The position numbers were made by a program, and so were the translations under genes. Source: Pectobacterium versatile (GTDB lineage Bacteria > Pseudomonadota > Gammaproteobacteria > Enterobacterales > Enterobacteriaceae). From it: DNA of 64,000 bases. Positions 20,449 through 27,999 of this stretch are shown here, in pieces. The stretch lies in the NCBI RefSeq assembly GCF_020166435.1, contig NZ_JAINZP010000001.1, positions 124,001 to 188,000 of the forward strand. Direction: 5' to 3'. The stretch's first letter is position 1. Every line of letters starts with the position of its first letter. Under the pieces are notes generated by a model that was not told the DNA's origin, ran no database searches, and saw nothing but the letters and a program-made list of their open reading frames with translations.

Positions 20449-20593
20449 GGTTTCGTGCGTGATAAACAGCGGAATTTTTCTGTAGCACTGATGCCACGCC
20501 CGACGTAGGGCGCTTAGTCGCCAGCGGCCTAAGAACCCAGACTTTGGGGGGGAATTATGCCGTTAACGTGGTTCCTTCGGTGCTTATGCCTGC
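20449..20593 (-). repeat. 145-bp inverted repeat, copy B
   Basis: Reverse-oriented partner of 17461-17605. It includes the imperfect hairpin TAGGGCGCT...AGCGGCCTA (20505-20531). It marks the start of the lower-GC segment that carries the lactonase, recombinase and acetyltransferase genes. Within the 491-bp gene-free stretch 20229-20719 I see the cbs promoter region, this copy, and the interleaved repeats that follow. Confidence 0.8.
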
Positions 20594-20650
20594 TTTTTGA
20601 GGCGCCAGTGGCGCTTTCGGGGCTTAGGGTGATACCTAATATGACAGGCA

Positions 20651-20716
20651 GCTCTGTGCCTAAGCGGACGTATTCATGTCTCATCTCAATTTTTGGCACA
20701 GAGCCACATGAGACAT
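20651..20716. repeat. Two interleaved perfect inverted repeats (A-B-A'-B')
   Basis: GCTCTGTGCC (20651-20660) pairs perfectly with GGCACAGAGC (20695-20704), and ATGTCTCAT (20676-20684) pairs with ATGAGACAT (20708-20716). Their order makes a pseudoknot-like topology in RNA. The block stops four bases from the lactonase stop codon. It may instead be the decayed end of an insertion sequence. Confidence 0.7.
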
Positions 20717-20719
20717 CAA

Positions 20720-21559
20720 CTATTCGCGGGGAATGGTGAATATTTTCTCTTCAAGACGTTTTACACTATCAAAATCATGGGCGAACTGGGTAATGGTTGG
20801 TTTGCGTTTACATAGTTCGCGCATTCTGCGGGTTGAATCATGATGCAACTTTGCATCAACTGCGACACCATCAACTCGACCTTCCAGCATATAACTTTCC
20901 TGGTACGAAGCATCTCCTGCAATCAATACATAGTGAGTGCCTGCATCTACCACGACTGACTGGTGCCCCAGAGTATGTCCCGGGGTTGGAACAATTCTTA
21001 CTGCGCCGTCTTTCGTTACCGCCATGCTTCTGTCAAAACTTTCAAACGGCCCGTCATCATGTGTGGTGGTGGTTGGTTTAAGCCATTTTGGATAATGCAT
21101 GTTAAGGAAACCTTGCACTGGCCCATTCCATGCAAGAGCGTCATGCGCTTCTTTTCTGCTAAGGATAAACTCACTGTCAGGAAAGTGGCCGATACCTCCT
21201 GCATGATCGCCATGCATGTGCGTCATTATTACCCATCTGACATTCCGGGGATTGAATCCAATCGCCCGAATTCTGGCGTTAACTTCTTCTTCAGGTTTTA
21301 CCCATCTCCTTTCGCATTTCTGCATAAATGGATGCCACCAGGGCTGATAGCCCGGATCATTCGCGTGTGAGCTTTCGCCTGTATCCACTAAGATAAGACC
21401 TTCCGGATGTTCAATAAGCCAGCATCCAATCGGGAGACGTGGACTCCAGTCTTTGTCTCTCAAAATATCCACGACGCGGGCTGGACGTGCTTCATAGCGG
21501 GCTAACTGATGCCGGTTTTTGATCTGAACATCTCCGGTTTGCAGGCAATGTATTTTCAT
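20720..21559 (-). CDS. N-acyl-homoserine-lactonase-like metallo-beta-lactamase-fold hydrolase
   Basis: A 279-residue metallohydrolase resembling AiiA/AttM lactonases, which open the lactone ring of acyl-homoserine-lactone signals. The dinuclear zinc set is complete: His114, His116, Asp118 and His119 (HMHGDH), His195 (TPGHTLGH) and Asp216 (AGDASY), with a Tyr three residues after that Asp as in AiiA, and a late His in FAHDFD. There is no signal peptide, so it would act in the cytoplasm. AGAGGA precedes the ATG, and the ribosome site overlaps a palindrome shared with the divergent TetR gene. Lactonase activity is inferred from family resemblance; related enzymes hydrolyse other lactones. Confidence 0.85.
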   Translation of the reverse strand: MKIHCLQTGDVQIKNRHQLARYEARPARVVDILRDKDWSPRLPIGCWLIEHPEGLILVDTGESSHANDPGYQPWWHPFMQKCERRWVKPEEEVNARIRAIGFNPRNVRWVIMTHMHGDHAGGIGHFPDSEFILSRKEAHDALAWNGPVQGFLNMHYPKWLKPTTTTHDDGPFESFDRSMAVTKDGAVRIVPTPGHTLGHQSVVVDAGTHYVLIAGDASYQESYMLEGRVDGVAVDAKLHHDSTRRMRELCKRKPTITQFAHDFDSVKRLEEKIFTIPRE

Positions 21560-21568
21560 GCCATCCTC

Positions 21569-21592
21569 TTAACGCAACAAGTGTTGCGTTAA
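21569..21592. promoter_or_regulatory. Perfect palindromic TetR operator candidate
   Basis: TTAACGCAACA-AG-TGTTGCGTTAA is a perfect 11-bp inverted repeat between the divergent lactonase and TetR genes. It overlaps the lactonase ribosome site region and lies 20 bases before the regulator ATG, so one TetR dimer could control both genes. Confidence 0.85.
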
Positions 21593-21611
21593 ATACTAGG
21601 CTTTGAGCGCA

Positions 21612-22223
21612 ATGAGATCAACATCTGAAGAAAAAGAATCACTCGACGCAGTAAAAGAAAGAACCGGTGGACGCAGTGCTAAAGTCAGGGAGGCTGTGTT
21701 GCAGGCTGCCCGGCAGATACTCATGGAACAAGGAGCGAATGCCCTGACACACCGAAACGTCGCGCATCTTGCCGGAGTCAATGCGTCGACGGTCTTTCGT
21801 CGATGGCCTGACAGAGCAAGATTGATTGCCGATGTGTTCAAAAGTGCCGCTGAAAGTATGGTTGCCCTTCCAGACAGCGGCAGCCTGTCCGAAGATTTGT
21901 ATGAATTTTTGCATAGGATTTCCTCCATGCTCGCTTCATCAGAGGGCAGGAAATGGGTACTAGGCGCTATCAGCGCGACCTCGTCGGGGGATGGCATGGT
22001 TGAATCTGCTATTAGGGAGGTCTGGGAGCAAAGGTTTCAGCAGGCGGAAATCATGTTTGAACGGGCAGCTTTGCGTGGCGAGGCTGGCTATGAGGGGCAG
22101 CGCAGAGCCATACTTGAAACGCTTATTGCTCCTGTCTGGTTCAGAATTCTGATTACTCAGGAGTCTGTAGATGAGGAATATCTGGTGGCAAATATCAGCC
22201 GAGTTTTAGAGCAGATGTTTTGA
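21612..22223 (+). CDS. TetR-family regulator, divergent from the lactonase
   Basis: A 203-residue repressor with a TetR helix-turn-helix near the N-terminus: REAVLQAARQILMEQG, then LTHRNVAHLAGVNASTVFRRW. The remaining ligand-binding part is not conserved enough to name a ligand. ATG 21612 is used; a TTG nine bases upstream is also possible, and neither has a strong ribosome site. The perfect palindrome between this gene and the lactonase is its obvious target. If the effector is an acyl-homoserine lactone or its product, the pair would form a self-contained signal-degradation module; this is inference. Confidence 0.9.
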   Translation: MRSTSEEKESLDAVKERTGGRSAKVREAVLQAARQILMEQGANALTHRNVAHLAGVNASTVFRRWPDRARLIADVFKSAAESMVALPDSGSLSEDLYEFLHRISSMLASSEGRKWVLGAISATSSGDGMVESAIREVWEQRFQQAEIMFERAALRGEAGYEGQRRAILETLIAPVWFRILITQESVDEEYLVANISRVLEQMF

Positions 22224-22341
22224 TCGCGTTTTTTATTAAGACCGAACTCGGGATGATAAAGCTCGCTATTTTGAGATAAAACAGATTAAAGACACTTTCA
22301 GAAACCAGCGGTTTGTCCGCTCCTCGCTCTTGAGGGACGAC

Positions 22342-22380
22342 CATACTCAAATCTCCCACATTGCAGGAGATTTAAGTATG
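22342..22380 (+). promoter_or_regulatory. Hairpin hiding the ribosome site and start codon of the recombinase
   Basis: CATACTCAAATCTCC (22342-22356) pairs with GGAGATTTAAGTATG (22366-22380) with one C-A mismatch and a 9-base loop. The right arm contains both the ribosome site GGAGA and the ATG at 22378, so the folded mRNA would block initiation. A DNA role as a recombinase binding site is the alternative. Confidence 0.75.
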
Positions 22381-22980
22381 AAAACGTCACCGTGGAACAA
22401 AGACCGTATCATCGGTCAAAAAAGGCCACTTCAGATATCTCATATCTGGGGGATCCGGATTAGACTTGAGCTGGAAGGTAAAACACGCGATCTAGCTCTG
22501 TTCAACATGGCTTTGGACAGTAAGCTACGGGGCTGTGATCTGGTCAAACTCAAAGTATCAGATGTTGCATATGGCGGGTCTGTTTCAAGCAGAGCAATGG
22601 TATTGCAACAGAAAACCGGTAGCCCTGTCCAATTTGAGATAACCAAAGGGACAAGAGAAGCTGTTACTAATTTGATAAAGCTTGGCAATTTGCGCAGTAA
22701 AGACTTCCTGTTCCGGTCTAGGGTCGGTATTTGCCAACACATATCAACACGGCAATACAACCGAATTTTTCATGGGTGGATAGCAAAGCTTGATCTCGAA
22801 GATTCGCTTTACAGCACGCATTCCATGAGAAGAACAAAACCATACCTGATCTACAAGAAAACCAAGAATCTCAGAGTGATCCAACTCCTTCTAGGCCACA
22901 AGAAACTGGAAAGTACAGTTCGGTATCTGGGCATTGAAGTCGATGATGCGCTGGAGATATCTGAATCGATCGAGGTTTGA
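22378..22980 (+). CDS. Minimal tyrosine recombinase / integrase
   Basis: A 200-residue site-specific recombinase consisting almost only of the catalytic domain. The full active-site set is visible: Arg51 (SKLRGCDL), Lys79 (QQKTG), His148 and Arg151 (HSMRR), His174 (LLGHKKLEST) and nucleophile Tyr183 (VRYLGI). The N-terminal core-binding (SAM-like) domain of phage integrases is absent; similar short integrases are widespread in enterobacteria and pseudomonads, so the length is probably natural. ATG 22378 follows AGGAGA at good spacing. Start and ribosome site are buried in a hairpin. Its position between the lactonase and acetyltransferase cassettes suggests a part in acquiring this lower-GC segment. 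Confidence 0.92.
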   Translation: MKTSPWNKDRIIGQKRPLQISHIWGIRIRLELEGKTRDLALFNMALDSKLRGCDLVKLKVSDVAYGGSVSSRAMVLQQKTGSPVQFEITKGTREAVTNLIKLGNLRSKDFLFRSRVGICQHISTRQYNRIFHGWIAKLDLEDSLYSTHSMRRTKPYLIYKKTKNLRVIQLLLGHKKLESTVRYLGIEVDDALEISESIEV

Positions 22981-22989
22981 GGTTATCAG

Positions 22990-23038
22990 GGGCTGCAACA
23001 GCAGCCCTGTGCCAGGAGCCGACGCTAGAGGTCGGCTC
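22990..23038. repeat. Two tandem hairpins after the recombinase
   Basis: Hairpin one is GGGCTGC-AACA-GCAGCCC (22990-23007); hairpin two is GAGCCGAC-gctagag-GTCGGCTC (23016-23038). They start ten bases after the stop. No T-tract follows, so they may stabilise the 3' end rather than terminate. A smaller third hairpin, GTTCTG/CAGAAC, lies near 23140-23157. Confidence 0.6.
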
Positions 23039-23202
23039 TGCTAATTGCGTTATGGCAAAGGGCCGTTTAAATCTTAGTGCTCGAAGCTGATATTAGGCTC
23101 CAAGTAAAGCGTTACCTGCAGGGCAAAGAACTAGCTGGCGGTTCTGGGCGCACAGAACAGCATTAGCATCGGTGAAAAACATCGCCATCAGGTATATTTT
23201 TC

Positions 23203-23937
23203 TTACTGCCCGCCCACTATGAGCCGTTCCTCGGCAATGAACTTACTTAGCTTTTCTTGCTGAAATCCATTTTCGTCGAAGTTAGAAGGTGAGAGCCATT
23301 TTTCGTAAGCATTGCACAGCGCTATGTATTCACTATTTATTATGGAATGCCAGGCTGTGTCACGGTTGCGCCCATGGGTGACGACTGCCTGGCGGAAAAC
23401 ACCTTCCAAGGTAAAACCATAGCGTATGGCGGCATCTCTTGAAGGTGCATTCAATGAATCACATTTCCACTCAAGCCGTCGATAGCCAAGCTCTTCGAAA
23501 ACGTAGTTGAGCACGAGGTAGGTGATTTCTGTTGAGATCCGTGTACGTTTCATGAGAGGAGAATAGGTTACATAGCCCATCTCAATGACTCCGTGAGGCG
23601 CGTCAATACGCATTAGAGCAAAAGTACCCACAGCTTGATCCGTGGCTAAATCAATGACGGCATAATGCATAGGGTCCGTCGCTTTCTCGATGCTCCTCAG
23701 ATAAGCACACCACGATTCAAATGTTTCGAAAGGCCCAGCCGGGAGATACGTCCAGTCACGTCCATCCGTTGCTTCACTGTAAGCCTCGTAAAGTTCAGCA
23801 GCATGGCGTTCAACATTGATTCGCTCAGCGCGGCAGTAGCGTCCTTTCAGGTTTTTCCCATCGGGAACGTTCGCGCTGCTCCAACCTGGCAGCTCTGCAC
23901 CGACTGGTTGTTGAAAATTATTTACTCTCTGATTCAT
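23203..23937 (-). CDS. GNAT-family N-acetyltransferase (RimJ/RimL type)
   Basis: A 244-residue acetyl-CoA-dependent acetyltransferase. The GNAT fold is recognisable from the beta-strand/substrate region MHYAVIDLATDQAVGTFALM, the following VIEMGYVTYSPLMKRT with the acetyl-CoA loop, and the late segment LGYRRLEWKCDSLNAPSRDAAIRYGF, typical of the RimJ/RimL and antibiotic acetyltransferase branch. No specific substrate can be assigned. ATG 23937 is preceded by AGGAG, at somewhat long spacing; an earlier frame start would overlap the promoter of the divergent regulator. Divergent MocR-type neighbour suggests shared control. Confidence 0.88.
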   Translation of the reverse strand: MNQRVNNFQQPVGAELPGWSSANVPDGKNLKGRYCRAERINVERHAAELYEAYSEATDGRDWTYLPAGPFETFESWCAYLRSIEKATDPMHYAVIDLATDQAVGTFALMRIDAPHGVIEMGYVTYSPLMKRTRISTEITYLVLNYVFEELGYRRLEWKCDSLNAPSRDAAIRYGFTLEGVFRQAVVTHGRNRDTAWHSIINSEYIALCNAYEKWLSPSNFDENGFQQEKLSKFIAEERLIVGGQ

Positions 23938-24030
23938 GAATATTATTAACTCCTCTATCACCGTAAGGAAATCACCAAATAAAGAGAATGAAGTATTTGT
24001 GGTATTATAAAAAGGTCCACAAAGTCTCAT

Positions 24031-24050
24031 TTTTATGGGGCCATAAAATG
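24031..24050. promoter_or_regulatory. Palindrome overlapping the MocR-type start codon
   Basis: TTTTATGG-GG-CCATAAAA is a perfect 8-bp inverted repeat (24031-24048), and its last base is the A of the regulator ATG. It is a plausible autoregulatory site blocking transcription or initiation. It lies between the divergent GNAT and MocR-type genes. Confidence 0.65.
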
Positions 24051-25520
24051 TTTGATATAACTGAACCTCTGCATCCGGGAGTGACCACTGCTGATGGTGA
24101 GCGAATATCCTTACAGAAACAGCTCAAAGAGCGTATCCGTCATGCGATCCTGAGCGGCTTTCTGCCTCCGGAGAAAGAACTTTTGTCCTCCCGTGCGCTT
24201 TCGAAAGAGCTGGGCATATCTCGTAATACTGTTGTGAATGTTTATGATCAACTGGCGGCTGAGGGATATATTCTGGCCGACCGTCAGGGTACACGTGTGG
24301 CTGCTCTGTCTGGTTCCGATCGTGTAATAGCACCTGCGTTAAAACTGCACATGTCTGACGTTAAGCTAGCCGAACGTCTGAGGCCGTTTGTGGATAATGC
24401 GCGTAGCCTGCCGGCAGATACCCTTCTGTCCCCCGGTATGCCTGCGCTCAGGGAATTTCCTCTCTCTGCCTGGCGACGCTCCCTTGACCGCGCAGCCAGG
24501 CAACTGTTACCAAGCTCCCTGGGCTATGCCGAGCCAATGGGCGAACGCATCCTTCGTGAAGCTCTCGCAACGCACCTGTTTATTGCGAGAGGGGTTCGTT
24601 GTGAGGCATCCTCTATAATCATTACCGAAGGGGCAAGGCAGGCACTGGAACTCTGCGTGAATTTGCTGACGGACCCCGGTGATACGGTTTGGATGGAAGA
24701 TCCGGGTTATTACGGTGCCAGAGCGGCATTCAATGCGGGCAAGCTCAGGACGGTTATGATGGCCGTTGACGAGGATGGCATGCGGGTGCCTGATGAAGCC
24801 TGGCAGACTCCTATTCCAAAACTGATCTATACCTCGCCAGCACATCAATATCCCACTGGCGCTGTGCTGTCCGTTTCGCGAAGGCTTGCGCTTATCTCTG
24901 GGGCAGAAAAGACCGGGGCCTGGATCATTGAGGACGATTATGATGGCGATTTCAGGCACTCTGGCAGTCCCATATCGTGTATGCAAGGACTGCTTGAAAA
25001 CGCGCCCGTCCTTTACATAGGGTCGTTCAGTAAAACTATGTTTCCCTCGTTGAGAATTGGATTTGTAGTGCTACCGGCAAGCATCATTGAGCAAGCAGGA
25101 AATATTCTTAATGAAGTACTGCGAAACGGCCAACATCTTCAACAGCTGGCTCTGGCTGATTTTATGAAAAGCGGAGAGTTTGGCCGCCATCTGGGAAGAA
25201 TGCGCCGCCTCTACCGGGAGCGTCAGCGGATTTTACGGGATGCGCTGACAGCAAATTTCGCTCATGATCAGATACTCGGTGGTAAATCAGGCATTCACCT
25301 GACGTTGAGGCTTGCACCGGGAACTGATGATAAAAGGATCGCCGAGCTTGCCCGTCAGCGAGGCCTTGGTGTTCAGGCACTGTCTTCATACTGTGAGAGT
25401 ACCGGCTCAGCTAGCGGACTGGTCATAGGTTACGGAAATACCTATTCAGAAGACATCCCAGCAGCAGTCAACATCCTTACATCGCTGATCAAACTAGTTA
25501 ATGGTGAAAGAGTGCGCTGA
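24048..25520 (+). CDS. MocR-type GntR regulator with aminotransferase-like domain
   Basis: A 490-residue transcription factor: a GntR-type winged helix (about residues 15-80; SSRALSKELGISRNTVVNVYDQLAAEGY) linked to a fold-type-I PLP domain. The PLP-binding segment is present as YIGSFSKTMFPSLRIGF, with the Lys of SFSKT, and the Asp/Tyr region YTSPAHQYPTGAVLS. MocR proteins such as PdxR and GabR use PLP or an amino compound as effector. ATG 24048 is chosen because earlier start codons lack a ribosome site. It is divergent from an acetyltransferase; no vitamin B6 or GABA genes adjoin, so I do not call it PdxR or GabR. Confidence 0.9.
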   Translation: MFDITEPLHPGVTTADGERISLQKQLKERIRHAILSGFLPPEKELLSSRALSKELGISRNTVVNVYDQLAAEGYILADRQGTRVAALSGSDRVIAPALKLHMSDVKLAERLRPFVDNARSLPADTLLSPGMPALREFPLSAWRRSLDRAARQLLPSSLGYAEPMGERILREALATHLFIARGVRCEASSIIITEGARQALELCVNLLTDPGDTVWMEDPGYYGARAAFNAGKLRTVMMAVDEDGMRVPDEAWQTPIPKLIYTSPAHQYPTGAVLSVSRRLALISGAEKTGAWIIEDDYDGDFRHSGSPISCMQGLLENAPVLYIGSFSKTMFPSLRIGFVVLPASIIEQAGNILNEVLRNGQHLQQLALADFMKSGEFGRHLGRMRRLYRERQRILRDALTANFAHDQILGGKSGIHLTLRLAPGTDDKRIAELARQRGLGVQALSSYCESTGSASGLVIGYGNTYSEDIPAAVNILTSLIKLVNGERVR

Positions 25521-25571
25521 CTCTATTATCTCCCTTAGCGTTTAATTCTGGCGCACCGCAACACTCGATTT

Positions 25572-25802
25572 TTACGCATTGTCATATTCGTGCCTTTTCG
25601 TGCCTTTATCCTGAGCCGCTGACGCCAGCTTCACGCCCTGAGACATTCGACAAGCTTTTTCTCGCTGTCCCTGATAACACAGCCTGGCCCAGTATGATGA
25701 GTTAACCGTCTTGGCAGCCCATTCAACAAAGGTCTGTCTGACTAGCTTGGCACAACACTGCCATCGCCAGAGAACCTAGGATTTCTGGCCACTTCGTTCT
25801 GT
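25572..25802 (-). pseudogene. Transposase C-terminal remnant (IS110-like)
   Basis: On the minus strand a frame runs through LVRQTFVEWAAKTVNSSYW and ARLCYQGQREK to a stop at 25572, and it looks like the C-terminal tail of IS110-type transposases. An in-frame stop (near 25776) and lack of the rest of the gene show decay. No IS ends are seen. It lies between the regulator and the MORN-type gene. The family name is a resemblance judged by eye. Apart from this, the 318-bp gap 25521-25838 holds nothing I can recognise. Confidence 0.45.
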
Positions 25803-25838
25803 CACCAGTGCTATTGAGCGTTTCTCCTGTGTGGGATA

Positions 25839-27893
25839 TCAGCGTTCATACTCCCATTTCGGAATCACGCAGCCTTTAGGGCCGGGGGCGGTCTGTTTTC
25901 CGTTTTCATCGAAACGTGTTTCACAGCCTGTGGTTAGCCTGCCGTCTTTCCAGACTCCGCTGCTTTTGACTTTGCCATCGGGGTAATAACAGGCGCTTTC
26001 GCCTTGGCGCAGCGCGCCCTGATAATCTTTGTACTCTTTGCCATCGACCACCAACGGTTTGAAACCCTGCGCGCGACTAATGCATTGCATCTGGCCGTTA
26101 GGGTAATAGCTGATTTGGGTGTAGCTGTCATCGGTGCCGATACGCGTTTCATCCTGACGCTGACCGTTCGCATACCAGGTATTATTGGTTTGCTGGCGGT
26201 TGAACAGATAATCGGCTTCGGTGAGGGGTGTGCCGTCCGGGTTGAAGGTTTGCTGTTTACCGCAGTAGCCGCGACCGCTCATCGACAGAGGGCAGTAATT
26301 GCGCTCGGTAATTTTGACGCCAGTGGCGGTAAATTCCTGCATCAGTCCGACATCATAACCGCGGTCATAGGTCGATACGGACTTCGGTTTTCCGTCGGGG
26401 AAATTATAGATATTCGGGCCGTCGAGTTCGCCATTGCGGTAGCCGCGATCGGCGCGCACAGTGGTGCCATCGTCATAATATTCGATTTCACGGCCCTCCA
26501 GTTTGCCCATGACATAGTCAGCCTGATAAACCATTTTTCCGGCAGCGTTGAACTTCTGGTACACACCGTGGGGAAGATTATCTTTATAATGAATGATTTG
26601 CGTCAGACGGCCTTGCTTATCACTCCAGCGCAGTTCTCCCTGCTTTACGCCAGCGATCAGTTCGACCTGCTGGATCTCGCCGTCAGCCGTCTTGAGTTTC
26701 CACATCCCATTAGCCACGCCTTTCACAAACGGGCCTTCGCCGTTTTCGGTGATCCACATGCCTTCAGGCTGGTCATCAACGTAATCGCCCTTCGAGCGCA
26801 GCACGCCCGCCAGACGGCGTTCGTTGGGGCCATGACGCTGGCCATTGAGATAAGTATCGAAGCCACTTAGCTCTGGTGTATTGCCATCCATGCCGTCGGC
26901 GATCTCCCAGCGGCCTTCACGTTCATCGTTTTTCATCAATCCCGTTGCCGTTTCTTGCCCGTCGCTGATGGCCCACTGGCCCTGCTGTTGTCCCGCTATA
27001 TAGCTACCTGAACTGGCGAAGTTCTCGCCGACGGTGGTCCATTTTCCGTCAGGAACGCCATGCAGGAAAAAACCTTTTACTAAGCCATATTGCGCCGAGT
27101 AATAGACATAAGGCCCATTCTCGCTGCCGCTAAATTTAGCCGGGTCAGCTTGCCAACTGATGGCTGTCGCGCGAAATCCGGGTGTTGCGCTGTCTTCCAC
27201 GCGACGGAAGGTTACGGTAAGAAATAAACCGTCTTTTTCCGCGAAGGTTTTTTTATAGGCGTAGACGTTGTCTGCTGGCTGTTTCGCAGCATGAGAAGGT
27301 GTGCCATCGTCAAGATACCAGCCGACAACGTCGCCCTGAGTAAAGTCGATGTTATCGAAATCGTGATTATCGAACTTAGGGTACTGCGCGCTGTAGTCAT
27401 AAGGTGGAAGCTTGGCGAGGGCGCGTTTTACCGACGTTGAATTGAGATCCTTATTCTCGCGAACCAGCTTGTCCAGAACCGGCTGTAAACTCAGTACTGG
27501 AATATAGCTGCCGTCTTCAATGTAACGCCAACCGCGCAGGGCGAACTTGCCATTGCTTTTACTCAACACCAGCGTGATTTGACCCGCCTGGTCTACGTCG
27601 ACATAAAACACGGATTCAATGGTGGAATCAGGGAAGGTACCGAGCAGATGGGGAAGGTGATCGACACTATGATCCTCTTCGCTACAGAAGCAATAATAGC
27701 CTTTGACCACCTGGTTTTCCTGAATGAAAACCAGAAGGGCGCTGCTGTCGCGTGCGCCCGAAATGATCGGATGCGCCAGCGTTTTACCCGCGTAAAAAGG
27801 GTGTGCGGTGTCGTCCGGGGCGGCGATAGCCGTGCTGACCCCTATGACCATATTCAGTAGTAGGATGCCAAACAGTAACTTTACGGCTTTCAT
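25839..27893 (-). CDS. Secreted MORN-variant repeat protein
   Basis: A 684-residue protein with a signal peptide (cleavage likely after AIAA near residue 24), so exported. The first ~270 residues are a domain I do not recognise. From about residue 280 to the end come repeated hairpin units of the MORN/YwqK-antitoxin type: YYPNGQMQCIS, YYPDGKVKSSG, YDDGTTVRADRGYRNGELDG, and KFNAAGKMVYQADYVMGKLEG. Such repeats act in protein or lipid contacts; some YwqK-like proteins are immunity factors to secreted toxins. There are few cysteines except CFC near residue 68 and C-terminal ones. No neighbouring toxin is seen, so the role is unknown. Confidence 0.82.
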   Translation of the reverse strand: MKAVKLLFGILLLNMVIGVSTAIAAPDDTAHPFYAGKTLAHPIISGARDSSALLVFIQENQVVKGYYCFCSEEDHSVDHLPHLLGTFPDSTIESVFYVDVDQAGQITLVLSKSNGKFALRGWRYIEDGSYIPVLSLQPVLDKLVRENKDLNSTSVKRALAKLPPYDYSAQYPKFDNHDFDNIDFTQGDVVGWYLDDGTPSHAAKQPADNVYAYKKTFAEKDGLFLTVTFRRVEDSATPGFRATAISWQADPAKFSGSENGPYVYYSAQYGLVKGFFLHGVPDGKWTTVGENFASSGSYIAGQQQGQWAISDGQETATGLMKNDEREGRWEIADGMDGNTPELSGFDTYLNGQRHGPNERRLAGVLRSKGDYVDDQPEGMWITENGEGPFVKGVANGMWKLKTADGEIQQVELIAGVKQGELRWSDKQGRLTQIIHYKDNLPHGVYQKFNAAGKMVYQADYVMGKLEGREIEYYDDGTTVRADRGYRNGELDGPNIYNFPDGKPKSVSTYDRGYDVGLMQEFTATGVKITERNYCPLSMSGRGYCGKQQTFNPDGTPLTEADYLFNRQQTNNTWYANGQRQDETRIGTDDSYTQISYYPNGQMQCISRAQGFKPLVVDGKEYKDYQGALRQGESACYYPDGKVKSSGVWKDGRLTTGCETRFDENGKQTAPGPKGCVIPKWEYER

Positions 27894-27999
27894 TCCCTGA
27901 CCTGCTCTTTTGAAAAAGTGGCGCTTAGGTTACATGAAATGTTTCTGGCGGTTAATATTTCGTTGAATCAATTCGTTGTTGAACGTAGCGCCTTAATCA

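Noticed and set aside
22981-23202. Integron-type attC site after the recombinase
   Set aside because: The hairpins there do not have the attC core site pattern (RYYYAAC ... GTTRRRY), and the recombinase lacks the integron-integrase insert.
26004-26870. Long open frame (288 codons) on the plus strand opposite the MORN-type gene
   Set aside because: It is antisense to a gene with a signal peptide and clear repeats; its composition is a mirror of the repeats and it has no ribosome site.
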